This document shows positions 50,897 through 60,786 of a stretch of 64,000 bases of DNA, piece by piece (the first letter of the stretch is position 1; every line of letters begins with the position of its first letter). Position numbers and translations under genes: made by a program. Origin of the DNA: Niabella drilacis (GTDB lineage: Bacteria; Bacteroidota; Bacteroidia; Chitinophagales; Chitinophagaceae); assembly GCF_900101395.1 (NCBI RefSeq), contig NZ_FMZO01000013.1:62001-126000 (forward strand), in the 5' to 3' direction. The notes under the pieces were generated by a model. That model was given only the letters and a program-made list of their open reading frames with translations, searched no databases and had not been told where the DNA came from.

Positions 50897-53857
50897 ATGA
50901 TGATCCAACCCTACAATAATAAAGAACGGTCATTTGGGATAACAGGAAAGCAAGCCCCAAAGGTGTCCTGCATCGTGCTGCTCCTGATCTGTTTAGCAAC
51001 GCTGCAGGGCCAGTCACAAACATATATTGAAAACCCCGTTTACCGTATTCGTCCTGCTGCTGATTTTGAAACAAGCCCTGCATTTATCATTGAACATAAA
51101 GCTTCGCATACCCAAAGGCGGTTAACTCCGACCCTGCAGCTCATTTATGCAGCCCTGCAGCCTAAAATTACTAGTACCTTAATGGATGGTCAACCGGGCA
51201 TTGTACAATGGGAAACGGCGCAAGGCAGCACAACCGATATCGGGGAATTAGGATCGGAACAGCGGGTAGCCTCATCCTACAGGGTCGGCAAAAACCAGAT
51301 CGAATTTCTTTTTAAGCCAACGCCGCGGGCAAACGTTTCGCTGGTGGTTAAGCTGCTGCCGCAACAAACGGAACCCATACTAACCATGTCGATGACAGCC
51401 CGGATGCCTGGGCATTATTCCTTAGGATTTACCGGTATGCCGAAGATAGATACTTCCGACATCGACTTCGTATACCAGCCTTTAACCTGGACCTGGAAGC
51501 GGTTCCCCACAAAATTTGCTTTAACCGAGGAGGCATTTGCCAATACAGCGGCGGTGTTTACCAACCATCATCATATCACGGAGGGGCTTGCCGTGTCTCC
51601 TGCAGCTATCCCCTACCGGTATGCACTGTCTGCCCAATGGAACAATTCCGGAGATCCTAAAAATGCTTTCTGGTCTGTGTTTCCTTCCAATGGCCCCAAA
51701 GGTAACAGCCTGTTTGGCATGGCGATCAGGAATCCTGAGGGTAAGGCACAACCCAGGATCTACGCACCGCTCCCGGGTACAATGCCTTCCGCTATGCAGC
51801 AGGGGCAAAACTACCGGTGCTCTTTAGTATACTTCCTTTACCCGGGAAACTGGCAGGATGGTGTGGCCCGGCTACTGCCTTCTGTATTTAAGTATAAGAA
51901 TGAACGGGAAAATGCCACCACCTCTTTAAATGGAACCATCAACAATATGCTGCAATTTGCAATGAACGATCTTTATAGCGGATGGAATGCTGAACTCAAG
52001 GCCTCCAACTACCAGTTTGATGTTCCGGGCACCGTAAAAAATGTTTCTGCGTTGCACCCGCTAAGTATTGCGCTGGTGACCGGCGACCCCGATATATTAA
52101 AAAGAAGGGCGATCCCAATGATCGAATATGTAATGAGCCGGGAGAAGTTCCTGTACACCACGAGCGATACACCGCACCAGGCGCAGGCGCCATCCCGTTT
52201 GCTAAACGGGCCCTGCGTGGATATTGGCGAGTTGGCCGGGCTGAACGAACTGACCCATCATCAAACGCCGGCCTTTATACAGGAGGCCTCCCGCATTTTT
52301 GGTGTAAGCCGTAAGCTAAATATGAATACGGAAACAGGCGGCGGCAGCTGGCAGGATTACCTTGCCCGGTTCCGCATGCTTCATGATTCCGGCGATCTGA
52401 AAAAAGCTGTTCAGGGAGCGAATGCATACCTGGCATTAGTTTACGACCAGTATTCGCATACATTTTTTGACAGCCCCGGGCTCAGAGACAAAGGCGCAGG
52501 CTTTACTACCGACTATGGTCTCCGCATTTATGATTTACTGGAGTTATACGAGCAGACAAAAATTGCGCGGTACCTGCAGGCAGCTACAGCCGGAGCCCAA
52601 CAGTTCCTGCTCTGGACAAGAAGCACTCCCTTACCTCCCGCCGGAAATATCATTGTAAATAAAGGAGGCTCTGTACCAGGTATCTTTCCGGGGAGAAGGA
52701 CCAGCGGTATTGAAGGCGCTGGTTTTGTACCCATGAATGTGGTCAGTGATGTAAAACAGGAAATGATACCAGCCTGGAGAACGTCGTTAAACGGTCTTGT
52801 TCCCGAAGCACCCAACACCTATGCCTTTGGCCCGGTTATGCTGGCCCATCATGCGGCCTGGTTGCTGCGATTAGCAAAATACACCGGAGATACACTGTTG
52901 AGGAATGCGGCATACAATAGTGTTATAGGCAGATACGCCAACTTTCCGGGTTACTACTTTACCTCGCTGCATACAAATGTATACCAGCAGGCCGGCTACT
53001 CCAATCATCCCTATGAGCAGGTGAAGTACAACGCCATTTTTTATAACCACGTGTGGCCGCACCTGGCCTTGCTTTTCGACTTCCTGGTAAGCGACTTTTA
53101 TTACCGCTCTAAGGGAGCCATTGACTTTCCCGCAACCTATGCGCCGGGCTACGCATTTTTGACCAGTAACGTTTACGGTGCCAAAACAGGTGAAATGATG
53201 GGGCATAAAAATATAAGGCTCTGGATGCCACGCAACGCGCTGCAATCTGATGGTATTGCCTGTAATTATTTAATGGGATACAATAAGGAAGGGCTTTTTA
53301 TAGCCTTTGCCAATACTTCAAAAACAAGCATAAAAGAAACGTTTCAGCTCAATTCTGAAGTCATCGCCTACAACCGGCAGCACCGGTATGCGATCCTCCG
53401 GCAAGGTTCCCAAACAAAGCAAACCAGCATTATGAAAGATGGAAAATTCATGATAACAGTGCCCGCCAATGGGCTGGTGTGTATACAAATAGCCGGGCTG
53501 GGCAAAGACCCCGGCACCCTTCATTCCAACCAGCCTGTGCCACAAAACAGATTTATCCGGTATGCCGCAGTATCAGATAGCCAGGCTAAAGCTACCGCAA
53601 TGATTATTCAGCCAACAAACCAGGTGGCGGTATTTTATTTGTACAGCAATCAGACAGAAAAGAACTGGAGGCAATGCCGTTTGCGTTATCGCATCAACAA
53701 CGAACAAAACTGGATCTCCAAAACAGATTACAGCTATCCATTTGAATTTGATGTGGAACTGCCACGGGTTTCCGATGTAATCAGCTTTGAGCTGACAGGT
53801 ACCGATCAAAAAGGGAATGCAGTAACATTCCCTGTACAACAAATTAATAAGCCATAA
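50897..53857 (+). CDS. Large secreted protein, possible (alpha/alpha)-toroid glycan-active enzyme
   Basis: 986 residues; signal-anchor or signal peptide at about 20-42 (KVSCIVLLLICLATLQGQSQ). A beta-rich N-terminal half (about 45-330) precedes a helical section (330-720) with repeats such as PLSIALVTGDPDILKRRAIPMIEYVM, DLLELYEQTKIARYLQAATAGAQQFLLW and MLAHHAAWLLRLAKYTGDTLLRNAAY, the style of six-hairpin glycosidases and polysaccharide lyases. A C-terminal beta domain ends it. I do not recognise the family. Context says it acts on the glycan of this locus. It starts 6 bp after the GH39-like gene. Confidence 0.6.
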   Translation: MMIQPYNNKERSFGITGKQAPKVSCIVLLLICLATLQGQSQTYIENPVYRIRPAADFETSPAFIIEHKASHTQRRLTPTLQLIYAALQPKITSTLMDGQPGIVQWETAQGSTTDIGELGSEQRVASSYRVGKNQIEFLFKPTPRANVSLVVKLLPQQTEPILTMSMTARMPGHYSLGFTGMPKIDTSDIDFVYQPLTWTWKRFPTKFALTEEAFANTAAVFTNHHHITEGLAVSPAAIPYRYALSAQWNNSGDPKNAFWSVFPSNGPKGNSLFGMAIRNPEGKAQPRIYAPLPGTMPSAMQQGQNYRCSLVYFLYPGNWQDGVARLLPSVFKYKNERENATTSLNGTINNMLQFAMNDLYSGWNAELKASNYQFDVPGTVKNVSALHPLSIALVTGDPDILKRRAIPMIEYVMSREKFLYTTSDTPHQAQAPSRLLNGPCVDIGELAGLNELTHHQTPAFIQEASRIFGVSRKLNMNTETGGGSWQDYLARFRMLHDSGDLKKAVQGANAYLALVYDQYSHTFFDSPGLRDKGAGFTTDYGLRIYDLLELYEQTKIARYLQAATAGAQQFLLWTRSTPLPPAGNIIVNKGGSVPGIFPGRRTSGIEGAGFVPMNVVSDVKQEMIPAWRTSLNGLVPEAPNTYAFGPVMLAHHAAWLLRLAKYTGDTLLRNAAYNSVIGRYANFPGYYFTSLHTNVYQQAGYSNHPYEQVKYNAIFYNHVWPHLALLFDFLVSDFYYRSKGAIDFPATYAPGYAFLTSNVYGAKTGEMMGHKNIRLWMPRNALQSDGIACNYLMGYNKEGLFIAFANTSKTSIKETFQLNSEVIAYNRQHRYAILRQGSQTKQTSIMKDGKFMITVPANGLVCIQIAGLGKDPGTLHSNQPVPQNRFIRYAAVSDSQAKATAMIIQPTNQVAVFYLYSNQTEKNWRQCRLRYRINNEQNWISKTDYSYPFEFDVELPRVSDVISFELTGTDQKGNAVTFPVQQINKP

Positions 53858-53861
53858 GCGC

Positions 53862-54557
53862 ATGAACAAACAATTTCAAACCTCCTGTTACTGGTTCTTC
53901 CTGTTGTTTTTTTTGCCCGCATGTGCCGGTTCATCCTGGTCTGCAAAAACAACCTCTCCCCAAAAGATCACGATCTTAGGGTTGGGCGACTCTATAACGG
54001 AAGGCGGCCCGGGATTTGACAGCTATCTTTTTCCGCTGGATTCTATGCTAAAAGCAGCAGGATACCCAGTAGTTTTTACCGGTCCCAGGCAAACGACCCG
54101 CAATAACAAAACGCTACACCATGCCGGGTTTAGCGGCAAAACCGCCGAATACATTGCCAAGCAAATAGACAGTATCTATACAGCTTTTCCGGCAGATATC
54201 GTATTGCTGCACTCCGGTCACAATCACTTTGCGGAGGAGCAGCCCGTTAAAGGGATTATTGCTGCTCAAAATAAGATCATTGATGTTATTACGCAAAAGA
54301 ATCCTGACGCGATCATTTTTGTGGCAGCTGTTATTACCAGCGGCAAGCTTCCGAAGTATTCTTATATACCCCGGCTTAACAGGGAAATAAAAAACATGGT
54401 AATATCCCGGCGTAATTCCCGTATTATATTCGTTAATCAGCAAAAGGACTGGGACTGGACCCGGTATACGATATCGGACAACGTACATCCCAATGCCGCC
54501 GGAGCGATCCACATTGCAAAAAACTGGTTTACCGCCATCAAAAAACACAAAAACTGA
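53862..54557 (+). CDS. SGNH/GDSL-type esterase lipoprotein
   Basis: 231 residues. Signal with lipobox LPAC; then block I GLGDSITEGG (catalytic Ser), block III-like LHSGHNHFAEEQ and block V DNVHPNAAG (Asp/His). SGNH hydrolases of polysaccharide loci remove acetyl or similar esters from the glycan. It starts 4 bp after the previous gene and is followed after 1 bp by a second esterase gene. Confidence 0.85.
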   Translation: MNKQFQTSCYWFFLLFFLPACAGSSWSAKTTSPQKITILGLGDSITEGGPGFDSYLFPLDSMLKAAGYPVVFTGPRQTTRNNKTLHHAGFSGKTAEYIAKQIDSIYTAFPADIVLLHSGHNHFAEEQPVKGIIAAQNKIIDVITQKNPDAIIFVAAVITSGKLPKYSYIPRLNREIKNMVISRRNSRIIFVNQQKDWDWTRYTISDNVHPNAAGAIHIAKNWFTAIKKHKN

Positions 54558-54558
54558 T

Positions 54559-55809
54559 ATGAATAAGTTGAACATGATCCTTGCAGCTTTTATATGCTTT
54601 TCAGGTATCAGTATTTCCTCTTTTGCCCAAACAGACTCTTTGCTGCCTGCCCGGGAAATGACGGTCAGGGCTGGGTTGCCCAATTTTTATAAAAAGCTGA
54701 AAGCAGGAAAACCAGTAAAGATCGCCTTCCTGGGCGGAAGCATCACCAGGGCCGGTAACGGCTACCGCGACCAGCTATTAAAATCCATACGTGAACAAAA
54801 TCCATCCAACACAATTACAGAGATCATGGCCGCGGTAAGTGGAACCGGTTCCGATTTTGGCGCCTGCCGTGTAGACGATCATGTGATCCGACATCATCCC
54901 GACCTTCTTTTTGTGGAGTTTGCGGTAAATGATAATAAAATGCTTATGAAGCTGGTAAGAGAAACCATGGAGGGCATCGTTCGCAAAACATGGAAGGCAA
55001 ATGCAGCCACAGATATTTGTTTTATCTATACTTTTTCCAGTGAAAATCTTTCTACGCTGCAAAAAGGATTATTTCCTCCTTCGGTATCCGCAATGGAAGC
55101 CGTAGCCGGGCATTACGGAATACCCAGTATTCATATGGGCCTGACGGTGGTAGACGAGATCAGCAAAGGCCGCATGCTGATCATGGGCAAAAAAGATGAA
55201 ACGGATAGCAGGCCATTATTTTCTTATGATGGCGTACACCCGCTGCCAGAAACCGGGCACCGTGTTTATACCAGCGTTCTTTTAAAAAACCTGGGAAGAT
55301 TGGCTACTTCCGGCAAAGCGGGCAAACATAGGCTCCGGATACCTTTGGAAGCGAAAAACTGGAGCGATGCCGGGATGTTATCCCTTGGAAAAAATGTTCA
55401 ATTCTCGGGGCATTGGGCAACCACAGATTCCGTAACTAAAGGAAAAGAATACTACTCCCTCCTTCCCCAGGTATATGTAACAAACGACACCAATGCGGTT
55501 ATCATTGCAACATTTAACGGTACCCGATTTGGTATGGCCGATATTATGGGACCCGGAACTGCGGCCGTTGAAATTACCATCGACAATCAACCTCCAAAAA
55601 TTATTGACCGGTTTGATGCTTTCAGTACGTACTATCGGTTAAACTTTTTCATAATCCCGGGATTATCCCCCGGCAAGCATACCGCCAAAATAAGACTGGT
55701 TAAAGGACGGTTGAATAAGGCCGGGATCTTAAAAACAAGAAACAACAATATTAAAGACTGGAGCCCTTATAAAAACGAGGTTCTTTATGCAGGAGCTCTT
55801 TTATACTAA
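54559..55809 (+). CDS. Secreted SGNH/GDSL-type esterase with C-terminal beta domain
   Basis: 416 residues from ATG 54559 (frame open upstream in the previous gene). Signal peptide [24 protein letters not shown]; block [12 protein letters not shown] (Ser), [10 protein letters not shown] (block III Asn) and [12 protein letters not shown] (catalytic Asp/His). The last 130 residues are beta-rich and may bind carbohydrate. Two different esterases in one locus suggest a multiply esterified glycan. Confidence 0.85.
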   Translation: MNKLNMILAAFICFSGISISSFAQTDSLLPAREMTVRAGLPNFYKKLKAGKPVKIAFLGGSITRAGNGYRDQLLKSIREQNPSNTITEIMAAVSGTGSDFGACRVDDHVIRHHPDLLFVEFAVNDNKMLMKLVRETMEGIVRKTWKANAATDICFIYTFSSENLSTLQKGLFPPSVSAMEAVAGHYGIPSIHMGLTVVDEISKGRMLIMGKKDETDSRPLFSYDGVHPLPETGHRVYTSVLLKNLGRLATSGKAGKHRLRIPLEAKNWSDAGMLSLGKNVQFSGHWATTDSVTKGKEYYSLLPQVYVTNDTNAVIIATFNGTRFGMADIMGPGTAAVEITIDNQPPKIIDRFDAFSTYYRLNFFIIPGLSPGKHTAKIRLVKGRLNKAGILKTRNNNIKDWSPYKNEVLYAGALLY

Positions 55810-55831
55810 TTATCTATATACGACCATTGTT

Positions 55832-56011
55832 ATGATGAATCGCAGATCTGTATTTCGAATTTTTGTAATTACATGCTGTATGACCTGTATGGCTATGCCC
55901 TATACAAAGGCCCAATCTTACCAGGCCAATTGGGCTTCATTAGATCAGCGCTCAACTCCGCAATGGTTCAGGGATGCCAAGTTTGGGATATTTATACACT
56001 GGGGCATTTAA
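55832..56011 (+). pseudogene. Truncated GH29 alpha-L-fucosidase gene (5' end only)
   Basis: A signal peptide ([21 protein letters not shown]...AQ) is followed by [27 protein letters not shown] and then a stop. W(F)[12 protein letters not shown] is the N-terminal motif of GH29 fucosidases, which have over 400 residues. About 80 bp later the LacI gene starts, so the rest has been deleted. The loss of this enzyme could limit what the locus can digest. Confidence 0.8.
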
Positions 56012-56089
56012 TTTTAACGGGGGAGGTATAACCAGTAACACTTGTTCTGTACCAAAATTATCGTTAATTTAGGGAACTACTGATTATCG

Positions 56090-57271
56090 ATGATCAAGTG
56101 CATAAAATGTAACGAAGTAAGCGGCATTTCCAAATCTGGTAAACTAAGAGGGAGGCAACGTTATCATTGCCGCCACTGTGATTATTATTTTACAATTCCC
56201 CGGCATGAAGTTGGTAATACCGATAATAATAATAATAATCCAAGGCATCATGCGACTATTATAGATATTGCCCGTCAACTAAAAATCTCAAAGTCTACAG
56301 TATCAAGGGCACTCAGGAACAGCATTGATATAAAAAAGGAAACCAGGGAAGCCGTCTTATCGCTGGCTAAAGAACTCAACTACGTACCTAATCATTTTGC
56401 TTCGGCGCTTGTAAAAAAGAAAAGCCATTCTATTGGCATTGTGGTTCCTGAACTGATCACGAACTTCTTTCCACAGTTTATTATTGCAGCACAAAATGCT
56501 GCTGCCCTTGCGGGTTATGAGGTGGTTATCTGTCATTCCAATGAATGTTATAGTAATGAAGTAGATATTATCAAGAGGCTTTTTGCCTACCAGGTCGATG
56601 GTATACTATTATCCGTAACAAGCGAAACAAAAAACCTGGATCACTTAACTGCCTTTTCGCGCGCAGGCATTCCTGTTATATTATTTAATCGTGTTCTTAA
56701 TAAACCGGGCCTGCCCAAAGTATTGGTTGACGATCATGACGGAGCTTTTACTGGTGTAGAACATTTAATAAAAAACGGCTATTATAAAATAGCACATATT
56801 GCCGGTCCGCAACATTTACAAATAAGCAAAAACCGGTTAAGAGGGTATGTAGATGCTTTGCATAAACACAATTTAACGTTTAACCCGGAATGGGTTTTCT
56901 ATCATGACCTGAGCGATGAGGGCGCAAAAAAATGTGCCGTGCAATTGCTCGATCAGAAAGAAAGGCCCGATGCTGTTTTTGCAGTGAATGATCCCGCTGC
57001 AATCCAGGTAATAATTGAAGCAAAGAAAAGAGCGATTAAAATAGGCCGGGGGCTGGGCATTGTGGGCTTTAGTAACGATTCCCGTTCCGCGATAATCGAC
57101 CCTCCGCTGACAACGCTCGAACAGCCTATTGGAAAGATGGCAGAGTCCTGCATTCATTTGCTGACCAGTAAAATTAGCAATCCGGCATTTATTATTCCTT
57201 CTTCAACTGTTTTAAAAACCCAGCTGATTCAGCGGGCTTCTTCCTCAAAGGACAGGCACTCAAAAAGCTAA
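56090..57271 (+). CDS. LacI-family regulator with N-terminal transposase-like zinc ribbon
   Basis: 393 residues. Residues 1-36 hold CIKC (Cys4, Cys7), RGRQRYHCRHCDYYFT (Cys27, Cys30), the zinc ribbon of IS1-like transposases. An Asn-rich linker coded by an AAT repeat (56223-56239) follows, then a LacI HTH (ATIIDIARQLKISKSTVSRALRNS) and a periplasmic-binding-protein-like sensor (IGIVVPELITNFF to LEQPIGKMAESC). It lies at the end of the polysaccharide locus and should repress it until a sugar binds. The added zinc ribbon may extend the DNA contacts. Confidence 0.85.
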   Translation: MIKCIKCNEVSGISKSGKLRGRQRYHCRHCDYYFTIPRHEVGNTDNNNNNPRHHATIIDIARQLKISKSTVSRALRNSIDIKKETREAVLSLAKELNYVPNHFASALVKKKSHSIGIVVPELITNFFPQFIIAAQNAAALAGYEVVICHSNECYSNEVDIIKRLFAYQVDGILLSVTSETKNLDHLTAFSRAGIPVILFNRVLNKPGLPKVLVDDHDGAFTGVEHLIKNGYYKIAHIAGPQHLQISKNRLRGYVDALHKHNLTFNPEWVFYHDLSDEGAKKCAVQLLDQKERPDAVFAVNDPAAIQVIIEAKKRAIKIGRGLGIVGFSNDSRSAIIDPPLTTLEQPIGKMAESCIHLLTSKISNPAFIIPSSTVLKTQLIQRASSSKDRHSKS

Positions 57272-58067
57272 AGTAATCCCTGGCCGGAGTTTTTTCCGAA
57301 GGTAGTTCCGGGTCCGATAGTGATGGTCAATAACAATACCTGGAATTGACTATAGTAACAAAATAGTCAATGGTAGCTTTTTCTATTACAGATTTGAGAA
57401 AATGCCAGCCGTAAGTCCACAAGGGCTATGATAAAAATATTTGTTGCTGAGCTTTTTATCATCGGGGCAGCACTTCGTTACCAGGTACATCACTGCGGTT
57501 TTAACCGGAGCTATTTTGCGGGAGTGCAAGCGTTCAAAGGGTTTGAGCATAAAAACCGTATGGGACAGGATGAAAATTTCTTGTTCGTCATTAATTGCCA
57601 GTTGTCTGAGAGTAAGCCTTTCCATTTTCAAAATTGGACAAGGTGCAAAAGTTCTATTTAACATGCTGTGGTATTAGAATCTACGGTGATTATAGCCCGG
57701 GCGGGTACTTCAAACAGCCCGGCATGTTATACTTTTTTCTTTCATGAATAACGCATTTGTTATCTGTGGCTTAACACAACTGAAAACTGGAAATAACAGG
57801 AAGCGCGGTTCCTCCCGAGCTTTTACGGGCCCAATATGATCCGTAAACAGGAGGATTTTCCCATCCGTCAATATCACATAATCCTCGTGTGGCAAAGGGT
57901 TTCGATTTTTTATTGGTTTTAACAATAACCTGTTAAGCGGTTGAGAGTATGAAAGCAAGTTCCCCAGTGAAAATTACGGACCAAACGGAAGCAATGCCCG
58001 CTGTACCTGTTATCATTCATTGAATGTGGTTTAAAAAAGAAAAAATATTCTTTTCAAATACGGCTAC
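57272..58067. other. About 800 bp without a recognisable gene
   Basis: Two short minus-strand frames occur (57386-57664 and 57710-57958), the second with a protein-like stretch EDYVILTDGKILLFTDHI, but neither has a known family or complete domain. The DNA may be decayed coding sequence. No clear terminator or repeat is seen. Confidence 0.4.
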
Positions 58068-60311
58068 TTAACGTTGTTCTTTTAAGGACCAACCGGTTTT
58101 TAACCCTACAATGAAAACTACCAGTAACAACTCTCCCACAGCAAGTATGGCATCACCCGGAACACGCAGCCATCTTAACACCTGCATTATATCGGTATGC
58201 ATAAATTCAGCGGAGCGGGCATACCAGTATCCTTCCTGTATGGAAGCTACCGCCTGCATGATACCGATGGGCAGCATGCTAACGGTTACCATCACTAATA
58301 ACCCGATATTGATCAGCCAGAAGGCCCATCCGATTAACCGGTCATTCCATTGCCGCTCGGGGTATAATCCCCGCAGGACGAATAGCATCAGCCCCATTCC
58401 CAGAATGCCATATACACCGAAAAGTGCCGCATGACCGTGAACAGCTGTAGTATTTAAGCCCTGTATGTAATAGAGCGCTATCGGCGGATTGATCGCAAAG
58501 CCAAAGATACCTGCTCCCAGGAAATTCCAGAAGGACATTGCTATAAAGCAGTAAATAGGCCACTTATATGCTTTAATCCATTTGGTGGATTTGCTAAGCT
58601 GGTAATTTTGATAGGCTTCATATCCGATCAGTACTAGTGGCACAATTTCCAGAGCGCTAAAGGTGGCACCTAATGCTAAAACCGCAGTGGGGGTAGCGCT
58701 AAAATACAAATGATGAAAAGTGCCCACAATGCCCCCTGAAAGAAAAATGATTGTTGAAAAAAGCACGGCTGTTGTTGCAGTTTTGAGCCTCAACAGCCCC
58801 AGCCGGGTAAACAGAAATGCAGCCACAACCGTAGCAAATACTTCAAAAAAGCCTTCAACCCAAAGATGGACCACCCACCAGCGCCAGTATTCTGCAATGG
58901 CCATATTTGTTTGCTGCCCGTACATTAAGCCTGCACCGTAGAACAAAGCAATAGCAACAGATGATAGAACGAACAATAGTAGTAAATGCCGGTCCCCGTC
59001 TTTTCTTTTTAATGCCGGAAGTAATGCCCGTATCATAAGGATCAGCCACAGAACCAGGCCAATCAATAAAAGGATCTGCCATACCCGTCCCAGCTCAACA
59101 TATTCATATCCCTGATGCCCCCAAAGAAAGTTTTCTGTCAGTCCCAGCTTTTGCATCACGCCCAGCCATTGGCCTGCTAACGACCCCAACACCACGATCA
59201 GCAAAGCAATAAACAGGATATTTACCCCCAGCTTCTGGAATTTAGGCTCATGCCCGGAAACGGCCGGGGCAATATACAGCCCGGTTGCCAGCCAGGAAGT
59301 TGCAATCCAGAATATTGCCAGCTGCACATGCCAGCTCCTGGAAACGGCCTGGGGCAATACCTTATCCAGGGGTATCCCATAAAAAGCGCTCCCCTCCACA
59401 CCATAGTGGGCGGTAATGACACCGGAAAGCATTTGTATTAAAATAAGAAAAGCAACGATCCAGATATATTTTAAAGTAGCCCTCATAGAAGGAGTCGGCT
59501 TCATATTACGCAGTGGATCTTCCTTCGGCATCTGTTCACTTATTTCCTCTTCTTTATTTCTTGCATGATAGAATACCAGCAGCCCTACACAGGTCAGCAG
59601 CAGTAATACGCTGAATCCTGACCATAAGTGTAAGGATGGAGACGGAATATTCCCTATAAGCTCATCGTGGGGCCAGTTATTGGTATAGGTCACTTTACTA
59701 CCCGGACGTTCCGTAATACAAACCCAGGAGGCCCAGGCGAAAAAAGCACTCATCTTGGCCATACGGGCCGTGTCCTTTACGGTATTTTCAGCAATTGCGT
59801 ACTGGTTGCGGAGCTGGGCCATTTGGGGGTCATTCATGAACAGGCTGGCATAGTACCGGCCAAGGGCATTATATACGCGCGCTCTTTCAGCGCTAAATGA
59901 AATCTCATTCTTGGACTCGTCGAACGTATTTGTCCGAAGTGCTGACTTTAAACGTACCAGATAGCGCGCCTGTTCTTCATCGCTAAGATCCTTATAGACC
60001 CTGCCCTCTTTTTTTGCCAGTTCTTCCAGTAAAAGAAGGGATTCCCGGTGAAGATAGTCCGCCGTCCAATCGGGTGCTATATAGGCGCCATGTCCCCAAA
60101 CACTGCCAACAGTTTGTCCGCCAATTGATTGCCATACGTTTTGACCCTCCCTGATATCCTGGCCTGTTGCCAAAACGGTACCATCTGTGGATACAATCCG
60201 CTCTGGAACAGGAGGCGCTGTTCTATAGATTTCGGTTCCAAAAAAGATGAGAATCGTAAAAGAACCAATAATAACAGCAGCTAATCCCATCCAGAGTTTT
60301 TTGGGCGTCAT
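58068..60311 (-). CDS. norZ: Quinol-dependent nitric oxide reductase (qNor)
   Basis: 747 residues. The N-terminal extension with WQSIGGQTVGSVWGHGAYIAPDWTADYLHRE is the NorC-like part that marks the quinol-oxidising single-subunit form. About 14 membrane helices follow. Metal-site residues appear in order: SWHVQLAIFW, VHLWVEGFFEVF (His with the conserved Glu pair), FHHLYF and HGHAALFGVYG. It reduces 2 NO to N2O at the inner membrane with electrons from quinol, for NO detoxification or respiration. It is a single gene here. Confidence 0.93.
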   Translation of the reverse strand: MTPKKLWMGLAAVIIGSFTILIFFGTEIYRTAPPVPERIVSTDGTVLATGQDIREGQNVWQSIGGQTVGSVWGHGAYIAPDWTADYLHRESLLLLEELAKKEGRVYKDLSDEEQARYLVRLKSALRTNTFDESKNEISFSAERARVYNALGRYYASLFMNDPQMAQLRNQYAIAENTVKDTARMAKMSAFFAWASWVCITERPGSKVTYTNNWPHDELIGNIPSPSLHLWSGFSVLLLLTCVGLLVFYHARNKEEEISEQMPKEDPLRNMKPTPSMRATLKYIWIVAFLILIQMLSGVITAHYGVEGSAFYGIPLDKVLPQAVSRSWHVQLAIFWIATSWLATGLYIAPAVSGHEPKFQKLGVNILFIALLIVVLGSLAGQWLGVMQKLGLTENFLWGHQGYEYVELGRVWQILLLIGLVLWLILMIRALLPALKRKDGDRHLLLLFVLSSVAIALFYGAGLMYGQQTNMAIAEYWRWWVVHLWVEGFFEVFATVVAAFLFTRLGLLRLKTATTAVLFSTIIFLSGGIVGTFHHLYFSATPTAVLALGATFSALEIVPLVLIGYEAYQNYQLSKSTKWIKAYKWPIYCFIAMSFWNFLGAGIFGFAINPPIALYYIQGLNTTAVHGHAALFGVYGILGMGLMLFVLRGLYPERQWNDRLIGWAFWLINIGLLVMVTVSMLPIGIMQAVASIQEGYWYARSAEFMHTDIMQVLRWLRVPGDAILAVGELLLVVFIVGLKTGWSLKEQR

Positions 60312-60786
60312 GGCATTTGAATTTTTATATGATGAACTTAATATCTTTTCTTCCCAGAGAACCAGGCATCATTTCACATAAATGGGTGCAAACTATTTAT
60401 AGTCAAACCACGTATTTGCAACCTTTAACAAATTCAGCACGAGTACAACCGCTCGGAATGTTTAACATCAATATAAGGCTTGTATAAGAGCGAACGATCC
60501 TCTTCACCCTTTGTTAATTCCGTTTACAGGGTACTAAGTTAAAAAAAAGATATAACATCCGTTGTATTTGTGGGGCGTATTCCTGGTTGGCTTATTGATA
60601 AGGCAGTCAGCACAGTCCTGTTGTTCAGGGTCCGGCAAAGGCCCCTTGCCCTGTAAGTATTTCCTGTTGCTTTCTTCTGATGTCAAAGTCATTGCAATGA
60701 ATATTCGCCGGGAGCTTTAGCGCGCAGATGAGTGTACAAGACAACGATACAGCGCATTGAAGGAAAAAGATGCTATGCCGGTCCCT
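60312..60786. other. Intergenic region upstream of norZ
   Basis: 475 bp with no credible gene. The part next to norZ must carry its promoter; GGTTTGACTATAAATAGTTTG-like sequence on the minus strand near 60390-60410 is only a partial match. I see no clear FNR- or NsrR-like site. Confidence 0.35.

Noticed and set aside
57386-57958. Two minus-strand short genes between the LacI regulator and norZ
   Set aside because: No start context, no family, no complete domain; kept only as possible decayed sequence.
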